A DNA stretch of 64,000 nucleotides from Planctomycetaceae bacterium (GTDB lineage Bacteria; Planctomycetota; Planctomycetia; Planctomycetales; Planctomycetaceae). Shown here piece by piece: positions 33,922-42,599 of this stretch. Numbering within the stretch: the first letter of the stretch is position 1; the number at the start of each line of letters is the position of its first letter. The position numbers and the translations under genes are program-made. The DNA is taken from the NCBI GenBank assembly GCA_021732995.1, contig JAKFWA010000024.1:121728-185727 (forward strand). Reading direction: 5' to 3'. The notes below the pieces were generated by a model that was not told where the DNA came from, made no database searches, and was given only the letters and a program-made list of their open reading frames with translations.

Positions 33922-36916
33922 CAACAACAAGTTCAGTCAAAGAATCCACAGAACGCCAGACTTCTGACAACTCATACTTGTTTCGCTTCAACTTCACGAC
34001 AACGCCCAATTCGCACAATTCTTTCAGCAGATCCTTTGCCGCCCGTTCTTTCAGGGCAAGTTCTTCAGCCAGCAGCTTCCAGAGCGGAAAACCATGCGAG
34101 CATCCTCTTCCTAATAGCAACTCAATGGCATTATCAATCCGATCAGGCACTTCAATCAGCGTTTCGTCCCAGATGGGCAGGCTGAGCGGCTCGCAAGTCA
34201 CGACAATCGCATCAATTCCTTCTGGCAGAGCGGACCTTGCCCTGCCCAAGGCTTGCTTTAGGCTGCTCTGAACGTCGTATTGATAAGCTCGCTGCCATGA
34301 CGGATCACTGTAGCGAAGAGTAATAATGTCAATGGATTCGCCAGACCCTGTTCGACCCCTCCAGTAACGCTTCTTCCAGGTTGATTCAGACGCTGTCGAG
34401 TCCAAGCCAAGTTGGATCATACGGCTTCGCACGTCCGCTACAGGGATTCTTGGTGTCCCAATGACAAGCAACAGGTCGAGTTTCTCATCAAGCCACTCGT
34501 TTGATGCCCGGTCTTCGCCAGATCCGAAGTAGGACGACTTGACGATGCGGCTGCGGAAGGCGTTGCCGAGTTCCGCAAGTACTTCAATGTGCGGACGATG
34601 CCCAATAACTCCGACTCGCTTCTTGTCCGGAAACCTAACTAGGAGACCCCGCAGAATTTTGAAGAACTGCTCCTTCGCAGTGTTTCGCTTTACGTCGAGT
34701 GGCACCTGAAACACTCGACGCTGATTCGCCACAAAGGCTTTGGGCGTGATATCGATGATCGGTAGGCCGAGAACTGTCTCCAATAACTCTTTGTCGGCAG
34801 TGGCGTCAGAAAAAAGGATTGGTGCAGTAAAGGAGCAGTCTGCTTTGCGGGGAAGCTCAGTCTGCCAAACACCCACGACAGCTTTGACTGACCGCTCCTT
34901 GCAGTCTTTCGTCACTTGAATGACACACCTCTGAAGCTCGCCTGAGACCAATCCAACTAGCACCTTCTTGGCTCGCCCGAGTTCGCCACTTTTTGACTCG
35001 ATTCCAGACAGCTCAAAGCCCTTCTTGAGGAGAAACTCCAGATTTTTGGGCGCAGCCACCCTACACCCGATGGATACTTCCATGTCGGCATTCGCAAAAG
35101 TTGCATTAGAGACCAGCTTCTCGCCGGTACGCTTCATCTGACGCAGGAACGCCAGGCACGTCAAAGTTTCAGAATCGCCTTCTCTGTCGTGTGAAGCATG
35201 TCTGTTTCGCTCCACGAAGCTAATGGCAGCTTCAAGTGCACCAAGGAAGCGGCTAACGACTTGAACTGACGCCTTCTCTTTAGGCCGCAATAGATTGATT
35301 GAGTCTTCATCAATCCTAATCAGTTCCTTGTTGGCACCAATGCGGGCCAAGCTGGCATTTTCCATTCTCGCCATCGTGCCTACGGAGTGGCGGGCTTTCT
35401 CAGCTAACTCCCTTGCAGCCAAGTGTGGACAGCCGGTTCGATACTCGCAGGTCGAACAAAGGGCCGACGGTACTACAATCGCATATTTGTACTGTCGATT
35501 CACCTCGTCCATCCTCTGGCAGTTGTCAGCGGTACGTTCGGGAAAACTCGCCACCTCTGTTGATGGAAGCTCGCCATCTTGTACGAGCTGCTTAACAAGG
35601 TCGTCCTTGGTTCGATGTGTCGGGATGACGTGCAGCGAAGACAAGAGCTTTCCCGCCAGCTTCACACCCTGATAAGTCTTACCAACACCAACCTGAGTCG
35701 TATCCAGATAGATTCCTGGCTGGCCCTGCAAGGTGCCGTATTTGTCTGCCAGGAGTTTTCGGTACTGCTCAAGAGAGACGGCTCCACCCGGATCGAGTGG
35801 AAGAATCTCTTCGACCATCGCAGGTGAATAGACAATGAGTCCACGCCGTGATTCGGTTTTGTTGTACGAACTGGTTGCGATCGAACTCACTTCGGAGTCG
35901 GATAGAGGCTCCGGAAAACGAGCATTGAAGTCTCGCAGGGCTGCCAGGTGTTCGTCACGACTGAGTGGCAGGCGTTCCCCCAGAACGCACCCGGCTCGAA
36001 ACAATGTTGAATTACGATCACCCACGCTTGGCAACCTCCAACCAGCCATCAAAGCGTTCGCTCGCCCAGAAAGGGATTCACCCTCACCGGCAACTGGCAC
36101 TAAGAATCCAGTGCCCACACGTGCGACGGACTTCTGTTTTGGAGGAACGTATTCCAATGCCTCGACAGGGATCAGGGATGACGATTGTGCGGTAAGCTGA
36201 AGAATATGATTCACGGCAGCTTCGCCACGCAGCCATCTCAAGCCATCGAACACTTCGGGGTAAAAGTTCCGTTTCGGGTGCCTACCTGGAAGTCGAACGA
36301 AATTGCCGAGCTTCTTCTTCGTGTCTTCAACGCTTCTTTGCTTTGGAAAAACTTCTGGGATGGATGGTAATCCGAATTCTTTCCAATCTCGAACAAGCCA
36401 GAGCCCAAAACTGTTAGCCTCGGAGCAGGCGATTGGCGTTTCAAATCGAACATTCAGCCTGAAGCCGCCCCGACCATTTGAGTGCCAGAGTAGCGGTTCA
36501 AAGCCAATCTCCTTTAGAACTGAGTACCAGTGGCGGGCAGCGAAGAGGTTCCGCTCTCCGACTTCGTCGTTCTTGCCTGAGTGCTGGTCGATATCGATTT
36601 CAATCCAGCGACAGGTGTCGTCAGGCGATATGGAGTAAATTCCAACCACTTCCTCGGCACTTAAAGCCTTGAAGTGTTGTTGCAGAATATCGAGAGTGAG
36701 CTCTTCACGAACGGTGCGTTGCTTAACAGGAATTACACCGCCAGGTAGCACTAAGTCTGGATTTACGTGGTAGTACTGCCCGAAAACGTCCGTGCGATTC
36801 ACCAGATACCTGAGCGTCCACGACGCCAGTTTGTCGGCGTGCTCAAGCCACACATACATTGTCGATTGAGGAGTTGCGGAATTCATTGTTGAATCCATTC
36901 TGTGATTAGCCCGCAT
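33902..36916 (-). CDS. AEP-type primase fused to SF2 helicase
   Basis: 1004 residues. The N-terminus carries the archaeo-eukaryotic primase pattern: EIDIDQH with the metal-binding D-x-D (108-110), SNGRGGFRLNVRF (about 147) and NFVRLPGRHPKR (about 216). From about residue 400 there is a helicase: DTTQVGVGKT (Walker A), a Cys/His cluster (CSTCEYRTGCPH), RIDEDSINLL (motif II-like), FSDATADKELL and SLKQALGRARSAL (motif VI). This is a replication primase-helicase, with some resemblance to TOTE-conflict primases. AAGGAAG precedes ATG 36,916. It probably starts replication of the excised element. Confidence 0.8.
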   Translation of the reverse strand: MRANHRMDSTMNSATPQSTMYVWLEHADKLASWTLRYLVNRTDVFGQYYHVNPDLVLPGGVIPVKQRTVREELTLDILQQHFKALSAEEVVGIYSISPDDTCRWIEIDIDQHSGKNDEVGERNLFAARHWYSVLKEIGFEPLLWHSNGRGGFRLNVRFETPIACSEANSFGLWLVRDWKEFGLPSIPEVFPKQRSVEDTKKKLGNFVRLPGRHPKRNFYPEVFDGLRWLRGEAAVNHILQLTAQSSSLIPVEALEYVPPKQKSVARVGTGFLVPVAGEGESLSGRANALMAGWRLPSVGDRNSTLFRAGCVLGERLPLSRDEHLAALRDFNARFPEPLSDSEVSSIATSSYNKTESRRGLIVYSPAMVEEILPLDPGGAVSLEQYRKLLADKYGTLQGQPGIYLDTTQVGVGKTYQGVKLAGKLLSSLHVIPTHRTKDDLVKQLVQDGELPSTEVASFPERTADNCQRMDEVNRQYKYAIVVPSALCSTCEYRTGCPHLAARELAEKARHSVGTMARMENASLARIGANKELIRIDEDSINLLRPKEKASVQVVSRFLGALEAAISFVERNRHASHDREGDSETLTCLAFLRQMKRTGEKLVSNATFANADMEVSIGCRVAAPKNLEFLLKKGFELSGIESKSGELGRAKKVLVGLVSGELQRCVIQVTKDCKERSVKAVVGVWQTELPRKADCSFTAPILFSDATADKELLETVLGLPIIDITPKAFVANQRRVFQVPLDVKRNTAKEQFFKILRGLLVRFPDKKRVGVIGHRPHIEVLAELGNAFRSRIVKSSYFGSGEDRASNEWLDEKLDLLLVIGTPRIPVADVRSRMIQLGLDSTASESTWKKRYWRGRTGSGESIDIITLRYSDPSWQRAYQYDVQSSLKQALGRARSALPEGIDAIVVTCEPLSLPIWDETLIEVPDRIDNAIELLLGRGCSHGFPLWKLLAEELALKERAAKDLLKELCELGVVVKLKRNKYELSEVWRSVDSLTELVVAAPLAP

Positions 36917-37134
36917 TGCTTCCTTGAGGAGCGCTTAGCTAACTCAACTGTGAGTCATGCTCCGTTTATTGTCGTATCAATATACTATCAATTAAGCATT
37001 TAGTCAAAACTAAACTTACATGTGAATGGCCTGCACGCTTTCGTGTCTTGGGAAAAGAAGCGAAGTGGGCTTGATGCCCTTGTTTCAGGACGACGAAGCA
37101 AGCAATCAACAAGAATTTGGGTTCGAAAGCAGAA

Positions 37135-37590
37135 TCACTGCTTATGGCCACAAAGATGTTTCGCAATAAACCCGCACCGCTCAGCAATCCTCAGGATCTT
37201 CAGTATCAAAATGGCGTTTCGCTCGCCTCTGACAGCGACAGCAATGCTTCCGTCTGAGGACAAGATCTGAAAGGTTCCATCGCCGCAGCTTCGCATCGAG
37301 AACGGCCCCTTTAGCAACGGCGGATCTATGAGTCCGATTGGTGGATTTAGAATCCGTAAATGGCCTGCGGCTTCAAGAGCCGAGACAGTCTTCTCTGTGT
37401 GCCGCGTCCAAGAGCAGGTGCCATTATCTGCATAGCTCTGATCAACGAAGCCACATTGACGAGCCTCGTCGCTCGGTATGTGGTCTGTAGTTCGAAGTCC
37501 GAGTTCAACCAACCACTTGCCAACATTTTGGTTCGAAACACCAAATATCCGACCGAGCTGAGTTAGCGTCATGAATTGGAAGGCATACAT
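37135..37590 (-). CDS. Hypothetical DNA-binding-like protein (151 aa)
   Basis: Begins MYAFQFMTLTQLGRIFGVSN and continues QNVGKWLVELGL, a short helix-turn-helix-like start. The remainder (FQILSSDGSIAVAVRGERN) is predicted alpha/beta and not recognised. It overlaps the end of the 76-residue HTH gene by 22 bases, so they are co-translated. It is upstream of the primase-helicase on the same strand and may be a replication accessory or regulator. Confidence 0.55.
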   Translation of the reverse strand: MYAFQFMTLTQLGRIFGVSNQNVGKWLVELGLRTTDHIPSDEARQCGFVDQSYADNGTCSWTRHTEKTVSALEAAGHLRILNPPIGLIDPPLLKGPFSMRSCGDGTFQILSSDGSIAVAVRGERNAILILKILRIAERCGFIAKHLCGHKQ

Positions 37591-37799
37591 CCTGAGACTC
37601 CTTCCTCAGCTTGACCATCGTGGGTTTTATGGAAAAAAGTCGCCACTGCGGCGATATCCTCCGGCAAAAAACACCTTTTGCCCAGGAATCGAAGCTTTGG
37701 CTCGGGAAGCTTGCCTTCAGAAAGGGCGTATTCGATGCGATACTTTCTGATATTAAGCAGCCGACTGACGTCTGAAATGCTTTTGAGTTGGATTTGCAT
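37569..37799 (-). CDS. Small excisionase-like HTH protein (76 aa)
   Basis: MQIQLKSISDVSRLLNIRKYRIEYALSEGKLPEPKLRFLGKRCFLPEDIAAVATFF is a MerR/HTH_17-type DNA-binding domain, the usual size of a recombination directionality factor. Overlaps the next gene. It could bias excision by one of the element's recombinases or regulate the replication genes downstream. Confidence 0.7.
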   Translation of the reverse strand: MQIQLKSISDVSRLLNIRKYRIEYALSEGKLPEPKLRFLGKRCFLPEDIAAVATFFHKTHDGQAEEGVSGCMPSNS

Positions 37800-38213
37800 A
37801 GGTTTCTCCTCCGAGACTATCTATGCAGCAGCAGGCCAATTTTGTTTTTGCGTTCGAAAGAATGGTCGACAAAATCAAGCGGCTTTATCAGGTCTTCGTT
37901 GTGACACACTAACGTCTGACCCGCAGCCCAGAGTTTCTCACACAGTTAAAACACAGCGACGGCAAACCGAAGTACTCATTTGGATGTGCGGCGACCCAGA
38001 ATAGCGAGTCGCCATATTGTCCTGGGCGGTACGGCATGAAGGCCGAGTCACAGGATTACTTCACAATGCGATCCTGCGACTTTTGGCCAATACAAGAATT
38101 GTAATCCTATCCTGTTGCCTAGAAATCTGTGCGACCACCATTGAGCAGTGGGCCTGTCTCCCGAACTCTCGGTTGCCGTTCACTGGCAGTGCAGCAGATA
38201 ACTCGATCAGGTT
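37800..38213. other. Gap with one family palindrome
   Basis: No gene is supported. It contains AATACAAGAATTGTAAT (38,089-38,105), which on the minus strand reads ATTACAA-TTC-TTGTATT, a member of the 17-bp family. The rest shows no strong structure. It provides the upstream region for the minus-strand HTH gene at 37,799. Confidence 0.4.
38089..38105 (-). repeat. 17-bp palindrome family, copy in 37.8-38.2 kb gap
   Basis: Minus-strand sequence ATTACAATTCTTGTATT. Arms ATTACAA / TTGTATT differ at two symmetric positions. Confidence 0.45.
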
Positions 38214-39173
38214 TCACGTTTGCTCGGAGAGTAGCTTCCTGGCCAGGGCAACTACGACCGATTGAGGCGGCGTAGGCAGTTCACTCCGCTTGAAGGGGCG
38301 GCCATAGGCGGGCAGATTGAGTCCCCCGTCAGGATTTAGGTGCTTCGGCTTTGTGTAGGAGTGGAAAGAATACTCCCGACCTTCGATTAGGATACGGTGC
38401 TCATACAGCGTCCGGGAAGAATAGACTCCGGTGCCATCACACTTGGGGCATTCGTCGTCCTCGCCGTAGCATTGCCAGCACTGACCTCCCTCTCTCCTCG
38501 CTATTCGACCTTCAATCAGGCAATCTTTGTTGTGCTCAAGCCACTTATCTTTTAGAGCGTAGAAGTCGGGAACACGCTTCACTTTCTGTAGTCGATTTGC
38601 CAACCGAATCGCTTCCGCAAGAACAACTTGATCTGAACGGTACTTGTTCAACCAGTCCTCATGGAGCTTATCGACAGTCAGTCTTGTGCCTACTTCCTGC
38701 AGGTGAATCGCTGAATAGAGATCGAACAAGCGGGTTCCGAGTACAAGGTATCCAGTCGGATCTCTGGTCGTTCGATAAGAAAGTTGCTTCCAATAAGATT
38801 TGGTAGCAATCTTGAATTGGTAGCCTACCTCGGAAGGGCCACGAACCGATCGGTCGGATTTAGCAAGACGCTCGACAACGTCTTGGCTTAGCCGAGCAAA
38901 CTTCTCTTTGATCTCAGCTATGCGACTGTCATGGGCTCGCTTAGCCAATTTAGCTCGTTTGGCTTCACGTTCAGCCTCACGCCGAGAGACCTCCTCATGA
39001 TAGATCTCTGCTGGAACCCAGTAGGCCACAACTTTTGGTTTCCACTGATATCGTCCGCTTCCGACGTGTTTGGTCTCTTCCCGATACTGGAGACCGCTGT
39101 CTCGACATCGCTTGAGAATTCGACGAGTCAGTGTGGTGTCACCTGCGGGAAGTTTGCATAAATTGATAGCCAT
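38214..39173 (-). CDS. Hypothetical protein with zinc-cluster (DnaJ-like) motif
   Basis: 319 residues. Start 39,173 follows AAGGAGAG. The N-terminus has a basic, helical segment (EAEREAKRAKLAKRAHDSRI). The C-terminal part contains CWQCYGEDDECPKCDGTGVY, a DnaJ-like zinc cluster (CxxC ... CxxC), followed by YEHRILIEGREYSFHSYTKP. It lies downstream of a perfect 30-bp palindrome. No known family; probably a nucleic-acid-binding or scaffolding protein of the element. Confidence 0.65.
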   Translation of the reverse strand: MAINLCKLPAGDTTLTRRILKRCRDSGLQYREETKHVGSGRYQWKPKVVAYWVPAEIYHEEVSRREAEREAKRAKLAKRAHDSRIAEIKEKFARLSQDVVERLAKSDRSVRGPSEVGYQFKIATKSYWKQLSYRTTRDPTGYLVLGTRLFDLYSAIHLQEVGTRLTVDKLHEDWLNKYRSDQVVLAEAIRLANRLQKVKRVPDFYALKDKWLEHNKDCLIEGRIARREGGQCWQCYGEDDECPKCDGTGVYSSRTLYEHRILIEGREYSFHSYTKPKHLNPDGGLNLPAYGRPFKRSELPTPPQSVVVALARKLLSEQT

Positions 39174-39201
39174 ATACTCTCCTTGATATGCGGGCACAAA
39201 G

Positions 39202-39231
39202 AAGGCCGGATTGCGATCGCAATCCGGCCTT
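39202..39231 (-). terminator. Perfect 30-bp palindrome between two minus-strand genes
   Basis: Arms AAGGCCGGATTGC and GCAATCCGGCCTT flank the central GATC, making a perfect palindrome. It sits 30 bp after the partition-like gene and 28 bp before the zinc-cluster gene. On the minus strand it is followed by TTCTTTG, so it can act as a terminator or attenuator, or as a protein-binding site. Confidence 0.6.
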
Positions 39232-39261
39232 TGAAAACTCACGATTTGCAGAAATGTGACG

Positions 39262-39930
39262 CTATGCAGCTACGGTTACCTTTGAACGGATTGCGTTCAG
39301 CAATCTTTCAACTTCAGCCAAGCGAGCTTCAACTCCTTCGAAGCTATCAACGGATGCAACTTCGGTCTCGATCTCTCGAAGCTCACCGACAACACGGTCA
39401 AGTGATGCCAGCAGGATAGGCTGCTTGGTTGGCTGGGCATCTTGGCGGTTGGAAACTTCCGTTATTGGGATCACGCCACGCTCGGACTCTCCCGCTTCTG
39501 GCGAGATCGCCGCCTCTGACTTCGTGGGCTTCAACTTCATTTTCTTGATGAGTTGTTCGACCTGCTTGGCGGTGGGCCGTGCAAACTCAGCGAGTGCCTT
39601 CTTCCAAACTCGGACCTGCTGCTTCGGCTCCAAGCCGTGCATCGCATGTGCTTGAGCCTCGTTGCGTGGAATTTGAAGTTCTGCGTCCTTCAAGTTTCTT
39701 GCTACTTCCGCTGCACGAACCATGCGACATGCGTCGTGATATCGCATGTCGAAGCGGCTTTTGACGTAATCCTTGAAGTTGCCGGGATGCAGTTTGCGTT
39801 CTCGGATTTCCTTCAGTGCCCGACCGGTTTCGAAGTAACCGGCCAATGAGTTTTCGACAATTAATTCCAGAGCTTGCACATCATTCGATTCGTCAATGAC
39901 GGACTGGGTTTCGATAGCTTGTTCAATCAA
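39262..39930 (-). CDS. Plasmid partition/maintenance-like protein (222 aa)
   Basis: Sequence ENSLAGYFETGRALKEIRERKLHPGNFKDYVKSRFDMRYHDACRMVRAAEVARNL resembles DUF3102-like and plasmid partition/replication accessory proteins that carry a helical DNA-binding core. A Lys-rich linker follows, and a C-terminal coiled-coil-like region (LDRVVGELREIETEVASVDS). It is the first gene of a minus-strand unit. An imperfect inverted repeat ATGCC/GGCAT with GCTTA/TAAGC outside (39,971-39,993) lies upstream and could be an autoregulatory site. Assignment is tentative. Confidence 0.55.
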   Translation of the reverse strand: MIEQAIETQSVIDESNDVQALELIVENSLAGYFETGRALKEIRERKLHPGNFKDYVKSRFDMRYHDACRMVRAAEVARNLKDAELQIPRNEAQAHAMHGLEPKQQVRVWKKALAEFARPTAKQVEQLIKKMKLKPTKSEAAISPEAGESERGVIPITEVSNRQDAQPTKQPILLASLDRVVGELREIETEVASVDSFEGVEARLAEVERLLNAIRSKVTVAA

Positions 39931-40053
39931 TTCAAGGCTCCAATTTCTGTATTTAAGTGTGAATAAGTCCGCTTACATGCCACAGGCATAAGCGAGAAAA
40001 GCAGCCCAAGTGCCAAGACTTGGCAACAACAAGGGCGGGCAGCGTCAATCAAA

Positions 40054-40527
40054 TCACCCCGCTGCCAGACACTGATCCAAGATCAGTTTTCCGAGGTATT
40101 TGTTGCCGGTTTCTCGAACAAAGAGGTCGATCGCTTGGGTAATCCGTTCTGGAGGCCCGTCGTGCGTGACTTCGACAGTATTTCCAGCATTATCTAGAAC
40201 GACCACTAGCACCGTCGATTTGTTACACCTGATGACATAAGCCCCCGGCAAGGACTTGAAATAATCCATTGGCACGTCGGCCAAGACTTCCCCATCTCCA
40301 AGACCGATCAGGAGCCGCATGTGTGGCTCGCAGGGCTGCATGAATCGGTAATTGTGCTCGAAGTGCAACAAGACGAAGAATGGTGAACCCGGCTTGGTTC
40401 GGTTCTTGATGTCCTCCGCATCTAGTCGCCGGTTGTAGTTCCACTCGCTGCCCCATTCGCCGATCTCGCAGAGCTGGTCGAACGTCACATAGGGCAAGCG
40501 AGCGATCGTCAATGAGTTCTTCTTCAC
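40054..40527 (-). CDS. Hypothetical protein (157 aa)
   Basis: The GTG start at 40,527 has GAAGGAG upstream, better than the ATG at 40,632, whose extension overlaps a terminator. The protein (VKKNSLTIARLPYVTFDQLC ... LLIGLGDGEVLADVPMDYFKSLP ... RETGNKYLGKLILDQCLAAG) is soluble alpha/beta and not recognised. It stands alone between a terminator hairpin upstream and the partition-like gene downstream. Confidence 0.6.
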   Translation of the reverse strand: MKKNSLTIARLPYVTFDQLCEIGEWGSEWNYNRRLDAEDIKNRTKPGSPFFVLLHFEHNYRFMQPCEPHMRLLIGLGDGEVLADVPMDYFKSLPGAYVIRCNKSTVLVVVLDNAGNTVEVTHDGPPERITQAIDLFVRETGNKYLGKLILDQCLAAG

Positions 40528-40558
40528 TGTTTCTCCTTCTTCCAAGTAGTTAACAAAA

Positions 40559-40583
40559 AAGACCGCCCTCACGGGGCGATCTT
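40559..40583 (-). terminator. Rho-independent terminator
   Basis: The stem AAGATCGCCC / GGGCGGTCTT (minus-strand reading) is followed by TTTTTTG. It lies upstream of the GTG-start gene at 40,527 and ends transcription coming from about 40.8 kb. Confidence 0.7.
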
Positions 40584-40681
40584 GAAACACACGCACAGAC
40601 TGTCTCGATGAAGCTATCGCCGTCAGCGACAACGCATCACGATCTCACCGGTCGGCTGATTGCCTCCTCGGTGGTTGTTGG

Positions 40682-40798
40682 TTACGGAAGTCCATTCGCA
40701 ACCCACCGAGCATGTTCCGCCTTCTCCAGCATCTTCTCGATGAGCGTCACCTGGTCGCCCGACTTGAACCACAACACTTGCTGGCTGTCGCAATCCAT
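40682..40798 (-). CDS. Possible small protein (38 aa)
   Basis: MDCDSQQVLWFKSGDQVTLI, then EKMLEKAEHARWVANGLP. Composition is protein-like with an amphipathic helix. No clear ribosome-binding site is seen, but a rho-independent terminator about 100 bp downstream supports a transcript here. Function unknown. Confidence 0.35.
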   Translation of the reverse strand: MDCDSQQVLWFKSGDQVTLIEKMLEKAEHARWVANGLP

Positions 40799-41185
40799 GT
40801 AGTGGGTCCGTTTAGTCGAGTTGAGGTACAGGCAACGTCACTGAAAGCCATCCTCAGTGCGGGTCCGGTTTGAAGTTACGCCACACTCGCCACTGAGTTG
40901 TTTCAAGCCGTTCGGCGGGGCCGCAGCGGCTTAGAGGCACGCCATCGCCGCTCTCCCAAACCAGCCGCAAAGTGTTCCTCCCAGACAAGTTAGGCTATGC
41001 TGCGTACTAATCTGAGTCAGGAACTGGTCTGGGTCCGCACATAAGTTAAGCCACATTGAACTGGTTTAGGCGTTATCGGAGTTGGCCACATCGGTGACCG
41101 GTTCACAGCAACTATGTGGTGGGTCCGGTTGGACCACAGGCACCCTCAATGGGGATGAGCTCGCACATGCAGCCGGAGTGGCTTA
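40799..41185. other. Gap with GGGTCCG-type direct repeats
   Basis: No gene is supported. GGGTCCG occurs at 40,804, 40,861, 41,031 and 41,121. The second and third are followed, after five bases, by AAGTTACGCCACAC and AAGTTAAGCCACAT, making 26-bp imperfect direct repeats 170 bp apart. The set lies just upstream of the XRE-GNAT gene and may be its binding sites or iterons. Confidence 0.5.
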
Positions 41186-42577
41186 ATGACCAAAAAGCAC
41201 AGTGCTCGACGCCAGACGTTCGCACGCAACCTAAAGACCGCTTTGCAGGCCCGCCGAACTACCGGTCGCAGTTCATATGGCGAGTCCGGGACGCCAACAC
41301 GAGAAAGTACCAGCCAACTATGTCGGCGATTAGGCTTCGACGATGCAGGCTATCTTTGGGTTCGCAAAATCACAAGCAAGGGAATCAGCCACGTCAGAGG
41401 TAAGCGGCGAGATGACCTCGACGCACTCTGCCAGGAGCTAGGAATTGATTACCTCACACTATGGGATGAGCCGAAGCCGCCGAATGAGAATTTGATTAGA
41501 GAACAGGTCGGCGATCAAACCGCTTCCACCAAGATGCCCGTCGTTGCGACTTTGAATGCTGAGCACAATCTGGATTCGTCGTCAGAAGATGTTTCTGCTC
41601 TTCCTCACTGGTCGGAACTGGCGATCGAAGGAATTCTAGACGACTTAGCTCAGGCCATCGTCGAAAGGGCAGAACGAGAAGACAAGCCGGTAGAGGACGC
41701 ACTCAGCGAGTACTCAGATTACCTGTTTGGAAAATTGCGGGAGCACGTTGAACGTGCCGAAGCATCCCGGCAAATGCAGGATACGGGCATTGAAGAATTC
41801 CTGGGCGAGTTCAATTGCCGCTTAGGTCGAGTGCAAGTCTACAAGGTCAGCAGGAAGGCCAAGGCGGAGGTTAGGACGCAGTTTGAGAACCTCCATTACA
41901 AGCGGAGAATCAATAATGCTGCCCGCTATTATGTCGCCAGTTTCGAAGGCGAGATGATCGCTTTTGACTCCACTCTTCCGCTGGTTGGTCGGCCAGTCAG
42001 GGCGTGGCGAGAACACCGGCTCATCGTTATGCCTCAGTTCCGGAGGATGCAGGTCGGCTCTCGATTGTCAGAGTTCCTCGGCGAATACTACCTGGGCAAA
42101 GGCGAACGCTTTTATTCCAGGACGGAAAGTTCGGACATCGGCATGTACCGTGACCGTTCGCCGCTTTGGCGATCCACGGTGACAAGCTGCAAGGCACGGA
42201 CATGCCGTGAGCAAGATATCTACGGCGGCATCAAGCACGAGAGCGATCAGGCCAGATATAGTCATGAGTATGTGGGAAGGAATCCTCGCCACATCCCGAG
42301 GACTGAGCCGAAGCGGGATGGTGGGGCTTTGCAGAAGGATGGCCTTATCTATCTGAGCAAGCCATTCTCTTTGCTGATCAAAAAGTTGGAGATTAAGAAC
42401 ACACACATCGAACGAATGAAAGCTGGCCGTCAGAAACATGCAAAGGGATTCAGGCTTGTTGACGAAGAACTTCGACCCATCGCAGAAAAGATGCTGCAAG
42501 AACTCAAGCATGGCACCTTACAGGAAATCGAAATCCAGACTTTAAGCTTGGAATTAAGCCGACAAGCCTGGGAATAG
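41186..42577 (+). CDS. HTH (XRE-like) and GNAT acetyltransferase fusion protein
   Basis: 463 residues. The first 100 residues look like an XRE-type helix-turn-helix (RQTFARNLKTALQARR ... LDALCQELGIDYLTLWDE). The middle is a helical linker. Residues 220-320 match a GNAT domain: YYVASFEGEMIAFDSTLPLV, REHRLIVMPQFRRMQVGSRL (acetyl-CoA loop-like) and LGKGERFYSRTESS. The C-terminus is basic. It may modify a protein or small molecule and bind the direct repeats upstream. It is convergent with the ParB-methyltransferase gene. Confidence 0.7.
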   Translation: MTKKHSARRQTFARNLKTALQARRTTGRSSYGESGTPTRESTSQLCRRLGFDDAGYLWVRKITSKGISHVRGKRRDDLDALCQELGIDYLTLWDEPKPPNENLIREQVGDQTASTKMPVVATLNAEHNLDSSSEDVSALPHWSELAIEGILDDLAQAIVERAEREDKPVEDALSEYSDYLFGKLREHVERAEASRQMQDTGIEEFLGEFNCRLGRVQVYKVSRKAKAEVRTQFENLHYKRRINNAARYYVASFEGEMIAFDSTLPLVGRPVRAWREHRLIVMPQFRRMQVGSRLSEFLGEYYLGKGERFYSRTESSDIGMYRDRSPLWRSTVTSCKARTCREQDIYGGIKHESDQARYSHEYVGRNPRHIPRTEPKRDGGALQKDGLIYLSKPFSLLIKKLEIKNTHIERMKAGRQKHAKGFRLVDEELRPIAEKMLQELKHGTLQEIEIQTLSLELSRQAWE

Positions 42578-42599
42578 CCGAGCATTAGAAGGTAGTGGT

